Origin: Didymella arachidicola
Lineage: Eukaryota; Ascomycota; Dothideomycetes; Pleosporales; Didymellaceae
DNA length: 64,000 nucleotides
Assembly (NCBI GenBank): GCA_016630955.3
Contig: CM049986.1
Coordinates: forward strand, 1,736,001-1,800,000
Direction: 5' to 3'
Positions 1-11,581 of this stretch are shown one piece after another. The notes beneath the pieces were generated by a model that was not told the DNA's origin, made no database searches, and saw nothing but the letters and a program-made list of their open reading frames with translations. Each line of letters opens with the position of its first letter. The stretch's first letter is position 1. A program made the translations under genes and the position numbers.

Positions 1-612
1 AGAGACCTGCAGACGCTGAAGAAATTTCGCGGAATGCGCTCTAGGCCTTGGCAACAGGGCCAAACTGCAGGGCTGCGCGGAGACTAGTGATGCAGCTGGT
101 CTGGAGACGTCCAAAAAGTGACGTTGCTGCTGACTTTTCCGAAAGACACTGTTGCAGCTGCGGCGCACACCTCGCTGCGCGCTGCACGCATGCCAGTCGC
201 TGCGAATCAAGCTTCTGGGAGATCCCCAGCGCGCGGGGTCGCAGATGGACGCCGTGTGACGCCATCCGGATATGCCCAGCTTCTTCACAACAACCAATGC
301 ATTCAAATAGTTGCGGAGGTGTTTCGCATGGAGTGAATCTTGCAGCAACACGAAACACCCAACACCACACCGGCACGTGAATTACTCCCACAGCGGCCCA
401 GCGGGTGAAACCTACCGTAGTATTCGTTTGCGGAAGACCTCGGCTTGCCGCAACAAGCACTGCACGCCGCCGCGCACGGGCTGTGGAGTCGCCTCAGCAG
501 CCAATCACGCGCAGACTGATAATCGACAGCTCGAGGCAGCTTCTGACGTTCTTTTACGCCGTGTCCTCCATCACTCCTCATCTCCACTCCACCCATCCTC
601 ACCCCATCCAAG
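1..612. other. Upstream region of the aconitase gene
   Basis: There is no convincing gene here. Open frames on both strands are short, lack domain features and overlap each other. The last 100 bases before the aconitase start are pyrimidine-rich (CTCC and CATC runs), as in many fungal 5' leaders, so this stretch is probably promoter plus 5' UTR. Confidence 0.5.
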
Positions 613-3165
613 ATGCAGAGGTTCTCGAGGCTTGGCCGTATCGGTCAGAGCTTCGCTTCGCGCAGGTCATTGGCCACCGTCAGCGATGCACCGCTCTCCC
701 GCAAGGTCGAAATGACCAACTGGGAGAAGGGCAACTACATCAACTACCAGAAGATGTCGGAGAACCTCAAGATTGTGCGCGGCCGCCTCAACCGCCCGCT
801 CGCTCTCGCTGAGAAGATTCTCTACTCCCACTTGGACGACCCCCACAACCAGGACATCGAGCGCGGCACCAGCTACCTGAAGCTCCGCCCCGACCGTGTT
901 GCGTGCCAGGATGCTACTGCCCAGATGGCCATTCTTCAGTTCATGTCCGCTGGCATGCCCTCCGTCGCGACCCCTTCCACTGTTCACTGCGACCACTTGA
1001 TCGAGGCCCAGGTCGGCAACGAGAAGGATCTGGCTCGCGCCATTGACATCAACAAGGAGGTCTACGACTTCCTGTCCACATCTTGCGCTAAGTACAACAT
1101 TGGTTTCTGGAAGCCCGGCTCTGGTATCATTCACCAGATCGTTCTCGAGAACTACGCTTTCCCTGGTGCTCTCCTCATCGGTACCGACTCTCACACTCCC
1201 AACGCCGGTGGTCTCGGTATGGCCGCCATTGGTGTCGGTGGTAAGTACCCGCATTTTCGCTGCAACCTCAATAAATTGGCTAACAAATATGATCAGGTGC
1301 CGATGCCGTCGATGTCATGGCTGGCCTCCCCTGGGAGCTGAAGGCCCCCAAGGTTATCGGTGTCAAGCTCACCGGTAAGCTCAATGGCTGGACCTCGCCC
1401 AAGGACATCATCCTCAAGGTCGCCGGTATTCTCACCGTCAAGGGTGGAACTGGTGCCATCGTTGAGTACCACGGACCTGGTGTCGAGTCCCTGTCTTGCA
1501 CTGGTATGGCCACCATTTGCAACATGGGTGCTGAGATCGGTGCCACTACCTCCGTCTTCCCCTTCAACGACCGCATGTACGACTACCTCAAGGCCACCAA
1601 GCGTCAACACATTGGTGACTTCGCCCGCGAGTACGCTGCTGAGCTCCGCGAGGATGAGGGTACCGAGTACGACCAGCTCATCGAGATCAACCTCGACGAG
1701 CTTGAACCCCACATCAATGGTCCTTTCACTCCCGATCTGGCCACTCCCATCTCCAAGTTCAAGGAGGCTGTCAAGGCCAACAACTGGCCCGAGGAGATGA
1801 AGGTTGGTCTGATCGGTTCTTGCACCAACTCCTCCTACGAGGACATGACCCGTGCCGCCTCCATCGCTGAGGACGCCATGGCTCACGGCCTGAAGGCCAA
1901 GTCTCTGTTCACCGTCACCCCTGGCAGTGAGCAGATTCGCGCTACCATCGAGCGTGACGGTCAGCTCAAGACCTTCGAGGAGTTCGGCGGTATGGTTCTC
2001 GCCAACGCCTGTGGTCCTTGCATCGGGTATGTAGCCAACACAGCATTTTTGGATTTCAACTGACACTCCAAAAGACAGTGGGACCGCCGCGATGTCAAGA
2101 AGGGCACCGCCAACTCGATTGTCTCTTCCTACAACCGTAACTTCACTGGCCGTAACGATGCCAACCCTGCAAGTTCGTTTTTTGCATTCCTTACCTCGGA
2201 ACTCCTCGCTAATACCTTACAGCTCACAGCTTCGTTACCTCCCCCGATCTCGTTGTCGCTCTCTCTATTGCTGGAACCCTTAACTTCAACCCCTTGGTCA
2301 GTTTGAATGAAAGCAAAAACGAAAAAAAAAGACGACTGCTAACATGTTACAGACCGATACCCTCAAGGATGCTAACGGCAAGGAGTTCAAGCTCAAGGAG
2401 CCCTCCGGTGCCGGTCTCCCCGCCAACGGCTACGACCCAGGAAACGACACCTACCAGGCTCCTCCCGCCGACCGTGCCTCCGTCCAGGTCGCCGTCTCCC
2501 CCACCTCCGACCGTCTGCAGCTCCTGTCTCCCTTCAACGCTTGGGATGGCAAGGATGCCACCGACCTGCCTATCCTCATCAAGTGCAAGGGCAAGACCAC
2601 CACTGATCACATCTCCATGGCTGGTCCCTGGTTGAAGTACCGTGGTCACTTGGACAACATCTCTAACAACATGTTGATCGGTGCCATCAACGAGGAGAAT
2701 GGCGAGGCCAACAAGGTCAAGAACAACCTCACCGGCGAGTACGGTGCCGTCCCTGACGTTGCCCGTGACTACAAGAAGAACGGCATCAGGTGGGTCGTTA
2801 TCGGTGACTGGAACTACGGCGAGGGTTCTTCCCGTGAACACGCTGCCCTCGAGCCCAGGCACTTGGGCGGTCTTGCCATCATCACCCGCTCCTTCGCTCG
2901 TATCCACGAGACCAACCTGAAGAAGCAGGGTATGCTTCCCTTGACCTTCTCCGAGCCTGCCGACTACGAGAAGATTGGCCCCAACGACAAGGTCGATATC
3001 AAGGCCACTGAGCTCGCTGTCGGCAAGCCCATCACTCTCGTTGTCCACCCCGCCAACGGCGATAAGGCCTTCGACATTAAGCTCTCCCACACCTTCAACG
3101 AGGGCCAGATCGAGTGGTTCAAGAACGGCTCTGCCCTCAACACCATGGCCAAGGCGCGCAAGTAA
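613..3165 (+). CDS. ACO1: Aconitate hydratase, mitochondrial
   Basis: Aconitase converts citrate to isocitrate in the mitochondrial TCA cycle using a [4Fe-4S] cluster. I read five exons: 613-1240, 1297-2026, 2075-2172, 2223-2296 and 2353-3165, giving 780 residues, the usual length. All four introns start with GT and end with AG. The N-terminus (MQRFSRLGRIGQSFASRR) is Arg/Ser-rich with no acidic residue, a typical matrix presequence, which supports this start. The cluster ligands are visible: Cys385 in GSCTNSSYED and Cys448/Cys451 in ACGPCIGQW, the same numbers as in the human precursor. DSHTPNAGG and the C-terminal swivel domain (GDWNYGEGSSREHAALEPR) are intact. The second acceptor was placed at 2074 because only that keeps the G-Q-W motif. 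It is not homoaconitase or LeuC-type, since length and motifs match mitochondrial aconitase throughout. Confidence 0.97.
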
Positions 3166-3862
3166 ACGTACTGCCACTGAGTTGAGCCAAGAATAACCGC
3201 CACTGGGGATGTAGATATAAAGAGGATACCCTGTGTACGAGGACGAACATGAACAGAAAGCCCTACGTGGGTGGAGAACCCACAACATGAGGTCTGGCAG
3301 CCCTTGGTTGGGTTTTGTCGAGCAGAAGTTTTCATTAAAGCTCTAATTCGGGCTCAATAGGGTTGGGTTCGGCTTGTATTTGTGACGGTGTTAGCATGCA
3401 ATGTATGATTTCTATTTATTAGCAACCACAAATGTCCATAAGATCTTCAAACACATGCAAAGCCTCCATCATTTACGATCCGTGTCACCCATGCAACTTT
3501 AACCATAACCGCAGCTGTAGGTACTTGCGCAGCATGTGATGGCCTTTGCGAAGGTGCATCAGATACCTCCACGCCAGTCTTGGAATGCTCCATGCACAAT
3601 CGGCCCGACGTCTGCACGTCACACTTGCGGCTCCATGTTCATGTTCACAAGGGTGCGGGAGAATCACATTCGCACGTGACGAATCTGATCCCCATGACAA
3701 CGCTACATAACAAACATCGGGCCTAACCTCATAGCCGTTGGACTTATCCTTGCACATCTTCTAACTGTGCTAACTGTGCACAACCGAGCATTCTTTGGAG
3801 CGCATTCCTATTTGTTGCATAGACCTATTCTATCTACTTTATTGCTCTGGCCATTCGCTGAA
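3166..3862. other. Intergenic region, aconitase 3' end to SprT-like gene
   Basis: This holds the aconitase 3' UTR and the promoter of the next gene. An upstream in-frame ATG at 3767 would add 32 residues to the SprT-like protein, but they resemble no domain. No other feature was seen. Confidence 0.45.
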
Positions 3863-6228
3863 ATGGCTCGTCTTCGCAAGCCCAGTCCATTGGAAGCCCC
3901 CATCTCACTACATCAACCAAACGATGCACGACCGCGCCGCTCAAGCCCCAGAAAGGCCGTCCGCGACGTGAGCTATATCATCTCTTCAGATGAAGACGAA
4001 GAGAATGTACCCCTGCGACCGAAAGCTTCGAAGCGCGACCTGGGCGATGCGTCCTCCATCTTCCAAGACGACACCTTCTACACTTCAAAATCGCACGCGA
4101 CTCCATCCATGATGGTGCTCACGCCGCGTAGGCAGCGCATTCTCAGACCCGTCGAGAGCAACAGCCGGCTGCTGAGGAAGCTGAGCGACGAGAGTTTGGC
4201 GAGCCCAGAGAAGAGACCGGGGTCTGAGAGGCGCGCGAGGAGGGAGAAGTGTGCGGCGGAGGACGATGAGGGCGATTTAGTTGGCCGGAAACGAAGTCTC
4301 ATGTTTGCGAAGAACTTGGCGAGGAGTATGGCGGGGAGAGACTCGAAGAAGAGAGAGAGGATCGATGTCCTTGGCGACTCGGTTTTTGGTCATCCGGTCC
4401 TCGGCAACTCAGAGCTCAGCTTGGTAGGCAGGGGGAGAGAAATCAAGAAAGAGGAGGTGGTAGAGGTCCAAGAGGTCGAGGCTGAGCCGGAGCAGACGAG
4501 CTTACTCTGTGGCGGTGAGGAGCACATTACGAGAGAAGTAGAGGAGCACCAAGTGGAGACAGACGACGGTGGTGCTGCGCCTGCGGAGCATGAAGACGAG
4601 GACGAGGATGAGATTGTCCTGCCGGTCAGATCTAGGCAGAGGCGACCGCAACGACTGATCGAGTCTGACTCTGAATCCGAGTACGCGGATGCTGATGTCG
4701 TAGAAGAAAAGGAACAGACGGAAGAACGTCCGGAGCAGCTACCTCTGATGTCTATGCGACCACCTCACCGGAAAGGACATAGCACTATCTCGAATTGGGC
4801 ACAGGAAGTCATTGATCTGACCGAGTCACCTCCCAAAGGACCAGAGTCGTTCAGCCTTCCAGACTCAACACGTGCTCGCTCGTCATCGTTCGCAGTGTCG
4901 CGTCCAGAAACATCGGCTTCAGACAGCGTGCAGCCATTCCTCACGTAGTACGTTATTTGAGAATCTCTGGGACGGGTAGCACATACTGACCTGGTGGTAG
5001 CTCTCCAACACCGACCAAGAAGCGCTCACCGTGCAAAGCACCTCCAGTCACACGTCCAACGACACCTCCACTAGCTCCTCCTAGCCCAATCAAGCTCGTG
5101 TCGCCATCCAAAAAGAAACCATTGATTCCAAAAGCCCCAGAGCTGCGGCCCAGCCTCGACGCATTCTGGAACCCAGAGGTCGTCAATGACTGGAACGACC
5201 ACCACTCGCCGGCTAAGAAGCTTGTTTCGCCGAAGAAGCAGCAATGGCGAGAAGATATGACCAAGTTGATGAGTGGCATGGACATCGAAGATAACAACAG
5301 CAGTGACTCAGCGTACAGCAGTCCCGTCGCGAGCACGAAGAAGAAAGCTCCCAAGCCGCAGCCCACGAAGAAAGCACCGAACGCAACAGATCCAACAATC
5401 CAACAGGTTCGCGCCCAACGCAAAGCCTTCGCCGACCGCAAGCACGACATCGCCGCTGCTTTTCTCGCAGAGCTCGACTCCACCATCGCCGCCGGTCAAA
5501 TCGCCGCGCTCTCCGCCTCAACCGGCGGCATCCACCTTATCTGGAGCAAGACCCTCAAGACGACCGCTGGTCGCGCAAATTGGCGCCGCGAGGTTATCCG
5601 CATCAAGACGACTCCCGCTGGCGCCGCACCAGCTTTCCGAACAGAGACCCGGCACCACTGCTCGATCGAACTCGCGGCTAAAGTCATCGATGACGAGTCA
5701 CGCTTGTACAACGTGCTGGCGCACGAATTCTGCCATCTGCTCACCTTCATGATCTCAGAGGTACGCAACAACCCGCATGGCGCCGAGTTCAAAAGCTGGG
5801 GGGCGCGCGTCTCGGCTGCTTTCGCGGACAAAGGCGTCGAGGTCACGACTAAGCATAGCTATGCGATCGAATACAAGTTTGTCTGGGAGTGTGTCGAGTG
5901 TGGGTATGAGTTTAAGCGCCACTCGAGGAGCGTGGATACGAGTAGGCATAGCTGTGGCAAGTGCAAGGGCAGGTTGGTGCAGACTAAACCCGCGCCCAGG
6001 GGCAAGGCGGGTGGGGTGGAGAAGAAAGTGTCTGAGTATCAGGCGTTTGTGAAGCAGAATTTCAAGAGGGTGAAGAGCGAGATGGCGAACCAGGGGCTGG
6101 ATACGCAGATGGGCAAGGTTATGGAGGTTGTGGCGAGAGAGTACAGGGAGAAGAAAGCGGAAGAGAAAAAGGGGGACGAGGAGGAAGTTGAGGGGCTTGA
6201 TGAGGCGCTCGAGGGGCTAAAGATTTGA
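3863..6228 (+). CDS. SprT-like zinc metalloprotease, fungal GCNA/ACRC-like
   Basis: Two exons, 3863-4944 and 5001-6228, give 769 residues. The 56-nt intron has donor GTAGTA, a good branch site (TACTGAC) and acceptor GGTAG. Residues 1 to about 470 are low-complexity and charged, with acidic patches (SSDEDEENV, EDEDEDEIVL), as in nuclear disordered tails. The SprT-like domain follows, with the metalloprotease motif HEFCH at 602-606. A Cys4 zinc ribbon (CVECGYEF and CGKCKGRL) comes next, then a Lys/Glu-rich C-terminus. Proteins of this family (Spartan, GCNA/ACRC) act on chromatin, and several degrade DNA-protein crosslinks; that role is inferred here. The start at 3863 (GAAATGG) is preferred over 3767 because the added segment looks non-coding. 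Catalytic and zinc residues are intact, so it should be active. Confidence 0.9.
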
Positions 6229-7221
6229 GGGTTGAATAATTCTGTTGTGTTACGATCTGTACGAAGTTGATGGTGCTTTTTCAAACTGAGCTGTTTTCGC
6301 CTCATGTTCAAGCAAGCATTGATAAAAGAGTTGTTCTATTCACCTCTTGCCACACGCCAATCGAACCCGTAGCAGTGAGGGTACTGGAATTGCGTATTTA
6401 CCGAGGTGATCCAATCTTTTCATGTCCTATGGCCTCAGACCCGACCCCATTCCGTCCGTCTTTCCTCAAACTGTAACTTTCCATGTCTTCCACCATCACT
6501 GTGGAAGACTGTACTCAGCCGCGGGACTCTCCAAAGCCACCAACGGTCCGCGAAAAAGAACAGGTGGCATGACGCCCAGATGGCGTGTCGTGCGGAACGC
6601 GCATCCGCGGAGACGGAAGCGGAGGCAGCAGTGGACACCCTAACGTCTCGAAACCGTAAACACTTGACAACTCCTTCTACACAACTCACGTTAGTATAGC
6701 CGGTAGGTGTTTGCAGCTTGGTTTGAGTGCGTTGCTGTTCAGTCCCTCGTGTCTATCAACGAGCAATGGCATTGCAGGCTTCCTAGCTTCGTTCTGAGGT
6801 CGATACTCGAGGTAGGGAAAAAGCTCAGAACAACCCGCCAATGAAAATGCAATTCCTGGTAATGATTGACTATTTACAATAGCCTGTCTTTGGTCGCTTT
6901 TCCAATGTAGTTAGGACCGCGAAGGACCAGATCCAACTACGCTCTGTACTCCCTGCTAAACACTCAGTGAGCTTTGACCTGATAGCTTACTTTGTCAATG
7001 CATTTGTTTGCCAAGACGATCTTGGGAGAGTCGACGAGGACTTTGTATTCTTGTTGCTGAATCCAGTCCAATTACCCCGAGCAGTCTTGGATCAACCCTA
7101 CTTTGCCAGTAAGACGTTCTAGAGGTGTATAGACTCAACGCTGTAATAAAGGAATTTCCTCTCGCACGGTCAACGCCTATGTTTCGCACATCGAATTCCT
7201 GGCAGCGCACTGAAGAGCTGC
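6229..7221. other. Convergent intergenic region
   Basis: About 1 kb lies between two genes that end toward each other. Only short overlapping open frames are present, none with recognisable protein features. It probably contains the two 3' UTRs. Confidence 0.45.
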
Positions 7222-8733
7222 TCACAATCCATCCACAAGCTCGTAGATGGCAGGCTCATTGGGCAGTCTCTCTGTTATCCTCGCCAAGATGAACTCCGCT
7301 GCCCCCTTCAGAAACCAGCATCCGTTCTCTTCAACCCTTCTGACAAGCGACCCAGCCCAGTGCGCCAGCACGATGAGAGCAGATGGGTTGTTGTGAGCAA
7401 GCAACTCTTGAAACTCGTCAGCTGCCCCAGACAACCATATCGTCATCGCCAAGAAAGCGATCTCGTCGGTCTCGAAGCCTACCATGCAGCTGTTGATGAG
7501 CTTTGCTATGGCTGAGAGGGCTATCATGGCAGCCTGGAGGTCTTCAGGGCCCTGAGGGCGACCGAGCGATTCTACCATCCGCGTAGGCAGGGAACTGATG
7601 CGGCTGAGAAGCATAGTCAAGGATGGGTCGCGGTCCATCTCGTTCATCTCCGTCAGCTCAGCCGCGCGACCGAAGGCATCATGTTTGCTGATGTCATTCT
7701 TTGCAGCCAAACCTTTTATGGGTGCAGTGAGTGCGTCCAGGGACCCCCATTGAGTCGTTTTCTGCGAGAACAGCACGTGCGCACATCTGATGATGCTATC
7801 GAGTTGGTCCAGAACTTCCTTGCGAGGAGTAGGCTTACCGCGCTCATTCGTCAGGTATGATGGCATGAGGGCCTCCAGGCTGTGACCTGCCGTTCGTGTC
7901 TCCATATACGAAATACGCCCCTGGACGAAGACTTTGTAGAGATGCACAGACCTCGTGTGATGAGCTGTAGCAGTGGACGTTGCATGTGAAATCGTGGCTT
8001 TATGAGACGCAGAAGCAGACAGTAAACCTGCCATCAACCACTCTTGCTGCAGAGCTTGAGCGACGAACTCATGATGCCAATAGAGGGCTTCAGTGTTCTT
8101 TGAATCCGCTGCCGGCAGTGTGAGGCTAGTATCCGACAAGAAGTGGTGAAGATAGCCCAGATGGTGAAGATCAACGACTAGTACAAGAGCTGTTGCCGCC
8201 GCTGCCGTGTCAGAGGTCCGGGGTGATTGTACAACCTCGACTGAGTTGACTTCCTCCGCGCTTGGTGGCGGATCTAGTGCGTCGCTCGTTGTAGGACCTT
8301 CGACCTCGAAGTATCTGATCTTGGTACCGCGAAAGAACGTTTGAAGGCTGACTGGACGCACCATGGGATTTGCTCCATCGATCTCGGATTCTGCCAAGGC
8401 GTGAGATTCCAGTTGATGTCGTCTCATTCGCTTCGCACTTGCATACAGGCTCTCGCAGTCTCCAACAAGGCAGCGAAAACCAGAGATGACTGGTAAAGCC
8501 TCAATTGGCTTGTTGGTGGGTGGTGGCAGGCGCACATCCTCCGGCTCCACAACTTCGAGTCGAGAGATGAAGCTCAACAAGCTGTATCTTTCATGACGAA
8601 AAATCTTATGTCGAAGAAGGTGGCTTCGTAGAGCGCTTTTCTGGATGGCGTACTGGCATTTGCGGCAAATGATCACGCCGTGGGTAGCATCGTACTCCAG
8701 TAAGTCTTTGGGACCAAGACGCACCGGCGGCAT
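7222..8733 (-). CDS. OrsD-type (PF12013-like) zinc finger protein, putative regulator
   Basis: A single exon encodes 503 residues from the ATG at 8733. The open frame extends further upstream, but that part lacks family character, so I chose the methionine before the zinc finger. Residues 20-60 contain CRKCQYAIQKSALRSHLLRH, a C2H2-like finger with the pattern C-x2-C...H-x3-H. A second finger-like unit near residue 110 reads CLVGDCESLYASAKRMRRHQ followed by LESH. This pair is typical of the fungal family named after OrsD of the orsellinic acid cluster (DUF3505). The remaining 350 residues are helical and resemble the C-terminal region of fungal transcription factors. Proteins of this kind are common in ascomycetes and usually uncharacterised. 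It is divergent from the oxidoreductase at 9349, so a shared promoter is possible. Confidence 0.75.
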   Translation of the reverse strand: MPPVRLGPKDLLEYDATHGVIICRKCQYAIQKSALRSHLLRHKIFRHERYSLLSFISRLEVVEPEDVRLPPPTNKPIEALPVISGFRCLVGDCESLYASAKRMRRHQLESHALAESEIDGANPMVRPVSLQTFFRGTKIRYFEVEGPTTSDALDPPPSAEEVNSVEVVQSPRTSDTAAAATALVLVVDLHHLGYLHHFLSDTSLTLPAADSKNTEALYWHHEFVAQALQQEWLMAGLLSASASHKATISHATSTATAHHTRSVHLYKVFVQGRISYMETRTAGHSLEALMPSYLTNERGKPTPRKEVLDQLDSIIRCAHVLFSQKTTQWGSLDALTAPIKGLAAKNDISKHDAFGRAAELTEMNEMDRDPSLTMLLSRISSLPTRMVESLGRPQGPEDLQAAMIALSAIAKLINSCMVGFETDEIAFLAMTIWLSGAADEFQELLAHNNPSALIVLAHWAGSLVRRVEENGCWFLKGAAEFILARITERLPNEPAIYELVDGL

Positions 8734-9348
8734 GCTTGAGCTCTGAGACCCGCAGCCATCTTGGGACACGATGATGTATAAAGGTTGCGTTGATTTCGTC
8801 CCGGGATATGCTGGGTAGATCAGGTGGGGACGCGTTTGACCGCGGTAGAGGCGGTGCGCATGGACCAAGAGAACAGCACATGGCGTTCCTTCGCCCAAAG
8901 TCACGCCTGCCGTACTCCAGTAGTGCCCTGCTTGGTTACTATGTCTCGTCTCCGTCCTACTTCATGGGTATCGCGGGGCGCGGATCGAACATATCTCGTC
9001 GCAATGACGAAGCCTCGGTCTTTCTTACCGCATCCGCAGTGGTTCCTGCCACGCTTGCTCAGGCTTTTGCCCAAACGCCATTCCGCCTTGCCCAAGGCAG
9101 GTACCACACATGGGATGCTGCAAGATGAAGCACTCGCGATTGTGTAAGCTGTCAAGAACTGCACCTTCTATTCTCGAGTCTCGCGCCACCATTCCGCGTC
9201 TTGTCCGTTCTGCTTTGTGATGTTTCCATCTGTCTTTGCCTGAGCATGTAAGCCCAGCGCATGTTCATCGCTATTTTCATTATCTTCATCAATCAATCAT
9301 TTGAGACAATCTCCAAGCGCAAGCACGACGACCGGTCGCACAGCAATA
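8734..9348. promoter_or_regulatory. Divergent promoter region
   Basis: This 615-bp spacer separates the start codons of two genes transcribed away from each other (OrsD-type regulator on minus, MDR oxidoreductase on plus). It must hold both promoters. No operator or other motif could be identified by eye. Confidence 0.45.
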
Positions 9349-10490
9349 ATGGGCTCCATGCCGCTGAACAAGGCCGCTTACCTCGACAAGCGTGGCGCAC
9401 CATTAGTCGTACGAGATGCTCCTTTTCCCAAGGCTGGACCTGGCGAGATCGTAGTCCGCAATGCTGCCATTGCCATCAATCCTGTTGACTGGCACATGAC
9501 CGACAACGGCATGTTCATTAAGCAGTGGCCTGCCGTGGTCGGCTGCGATGTTGCTGGAGAAGTGTACGAGACCGGCCCTGGGGTTGATCTCTTTAAGATG
9601 GGCGATCGTGTCATTGGGTAAGCTCGTCAGTTCAGCAGCTGAAAGTTTTTACTAAATGCTGCTCATCTGACAGTCACGCTGTCACCCTCTGGAGTGGCCG
9701 CCCTCAAGACGGCGCTTACCAGCTGTTTACTGCCCTTTCAGTTGACAAAGCGGCTCAGCTTCCTTCATCTATTCCGTACACAGATGGCGCCGTACTTCCG
9801 ATGGCACTTAAGACGGCCATGTGTGCCCTGTTCTTTGACCGCCGCAATCCGCTTCCCGACTTCTTACCCGGCATCTTCACTGCAGCGCTCGCCTTGCCCT
9901 ATCCTTCGTTGAAGGACGCAGTTAAATCCTCCGCAGGAAATACTATCGTTGTATACGGTGGGTCTTCTTCTGTTGGCTCTGCAACCACTCAGCTCGCTGC
10001 GGCTTCTGGACTACACGTTATTTCCATCGTTGGCGCAAGGAACTTCGCTTTGGCGACAGAGAGCGGAGCAGTTGAGTGCATCGATCATAAAGACCTAGCT
10101 CTGGTCAGCAGAGTCGTTCAAGCTGTGCGTAACTCAGGCGGCGAGTTCGTAGGTATCGTCGATGCCATCTCGATCCCCGACACAATCAGACTCGATCTAC
10201 AGATACTCGAACAACTCGATGGCGGCCACCTCGCACTTACCTATCCTCATATGGGTGAAGAGGTGGTTCCGGACAACGTGGAGATTGGTATGGTTTGGTC
10301 TGGCGGTGTCAATGAGATTACGGGTCCCATGTGGCGCGCCTACATCGGAGCTGCGTTGAAGTTTGGCAAACTGAAGTGCTTGCCGCCCGCTTATATCGTC
10401 GGTAAGGGCTTGGAGCACGTTCAAAAGGCACTGAATCTATCAAGGGAGGGTCTGGTCAGTGGCAAGAAGCTTGTGACTGAGTTAGAGTGA
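9349..10490 (+). CDS. MDR-family zinc-type alcohol dehydrogenase/enoyl reductase-like oxidoreductase
   Basis: Two exons, 9349-9617 and 9674-10490, encode 361 residues; the 56-nt intron runs from GTAAGC to TGACAG. The N-terminal half is the GroES-like fold (AYLDKRGAPLVVRDAPFPK, INPVDWHMTD, VVGCDVAGEV, GDRVIG). The Rossmann motif VVYGGSSSVGSATTQLA follows near residue 195, so NADP(H) binding is expected. Medium-chain reductases of this fungal subgroup include CipB-like and trans-acting enoyl reductases (LovC-like), but no polyketide synthase lies in the window, so the substrate is unknown. The Cys and His that would bind catalytic zinc are not evident, in line with the zinc-free quinone/enoyl reductase branch. 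A second ATG nine bases downstream (MPLNKAAY) is an equally possible start. Confidence 0.88.
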
Positions 10491-11581
10491 ACCAATTGCT
10501 CTTGCGCCGCAAAGAAAGTTAGTCATAACGGCAAGATATTGTAGCCAACACGGGTCCTATCTGCGCTCATACAACGCGTGAATATTCCTTGGCTGCCTCG
10601 CCTTTTATCATTACTTTATCTGAGCTTCTTTTTACATTTTACTACGGTGCAAGCGGGCTGAATGGCTCTTAGATCACTGACTGAAGGCTAGTCTTTATTC
10701 TATCGTTCGGCTTCGATTTGCGATGCTAGGGTGCACGCATTGTTACATCAGATCATCCATCAACCAGTAAGCGCCACAGCGGACGTTCTTCCAGTGTTTC
10801 CCTGCACATGATCTCAATCGTTCTTGTAGGCGAGATCAACGCATTGGTAGCGTGATGGAGACGGTCGAGCACATCGGGTACGGCGATCCTGACCAGGACA
10901 TTCTGAAGCTGCCCAGCCAGTGTAGATTTGGGCTAGTTAATGGACTTTCTAACTCAGCGGGCCTCGATCCAAGGTTAATTTCATAACCTGTAGCTCTTCT
11001 CTGGCATTGGTTACGAACCGACATAGACGCGGCTGAGAAAGACCAAGTATCCGATTCGTTCCGGTTTCCACTCATAGCGCGCCTGGAGTGCTCCAATCTT
11101 GCTCTGTGTAAGGACTCGTAGACTATAAAATCTTTTGCCTTAGAGTTCTGCGTGCTCTTGCTGTCTTGACCATACCTGTGTCTTGGTCAGAAGATATCCA
11201 GCACACCGCAAACCGAGTCACTTGATCCAGGGCGTTGGCCTGTGGAGCACGCATTGAACCGTCTAGAGGTAGTACCATGATGAGAGGTGTGCAATTGAAG
11301 TGTCAACGCAATATAGGCAGCTCTCACTGAGATGGGCTCGTCTCAGGGCAGGACACCTGGGTGAGCAAACCAAGTGAAGGACGGTAGTGGTCCTCATGGT
11401 GACCGGAGTGATTGGCAGGTCCGTACCTTCACCGTACGCGTCCGGTTTCGGCAACTGCAAACTGTCTCGTACCTTCCTCCACGAAAATTTTCTCTCCTCC
11501 CTCTTCCTCCTCTTCCACGCACCAAACGAACACTCTCAATTTGCTGCAACAACAACAATCCAACGACTACGAGCTAGCACG
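10491..11581. other. Intergenic region
   Basis: About 1.1 kb without a supported gene. The final 150 bases are pyrimidine-rich with CAACAACAACAATCC just before the next start codon, which looks like a 5' UTR. Confidence 0.4.

Noticed and set aside
41..460. Minus-strand open frame of 139 codons upstream of aconitase
   Set aside because: No domain, unusual Cys/Arg composition and overlapping plus-strand frames of the same quality. It looks like chance in GC-rich promoter DNA.
8734..8904. N-terminal extension of the OrsD-type protein up to 8904
   Set aside because: The extra residues have no family similarity and the frame begins without a good start. The methionine at 8733 fits family N-termini better.
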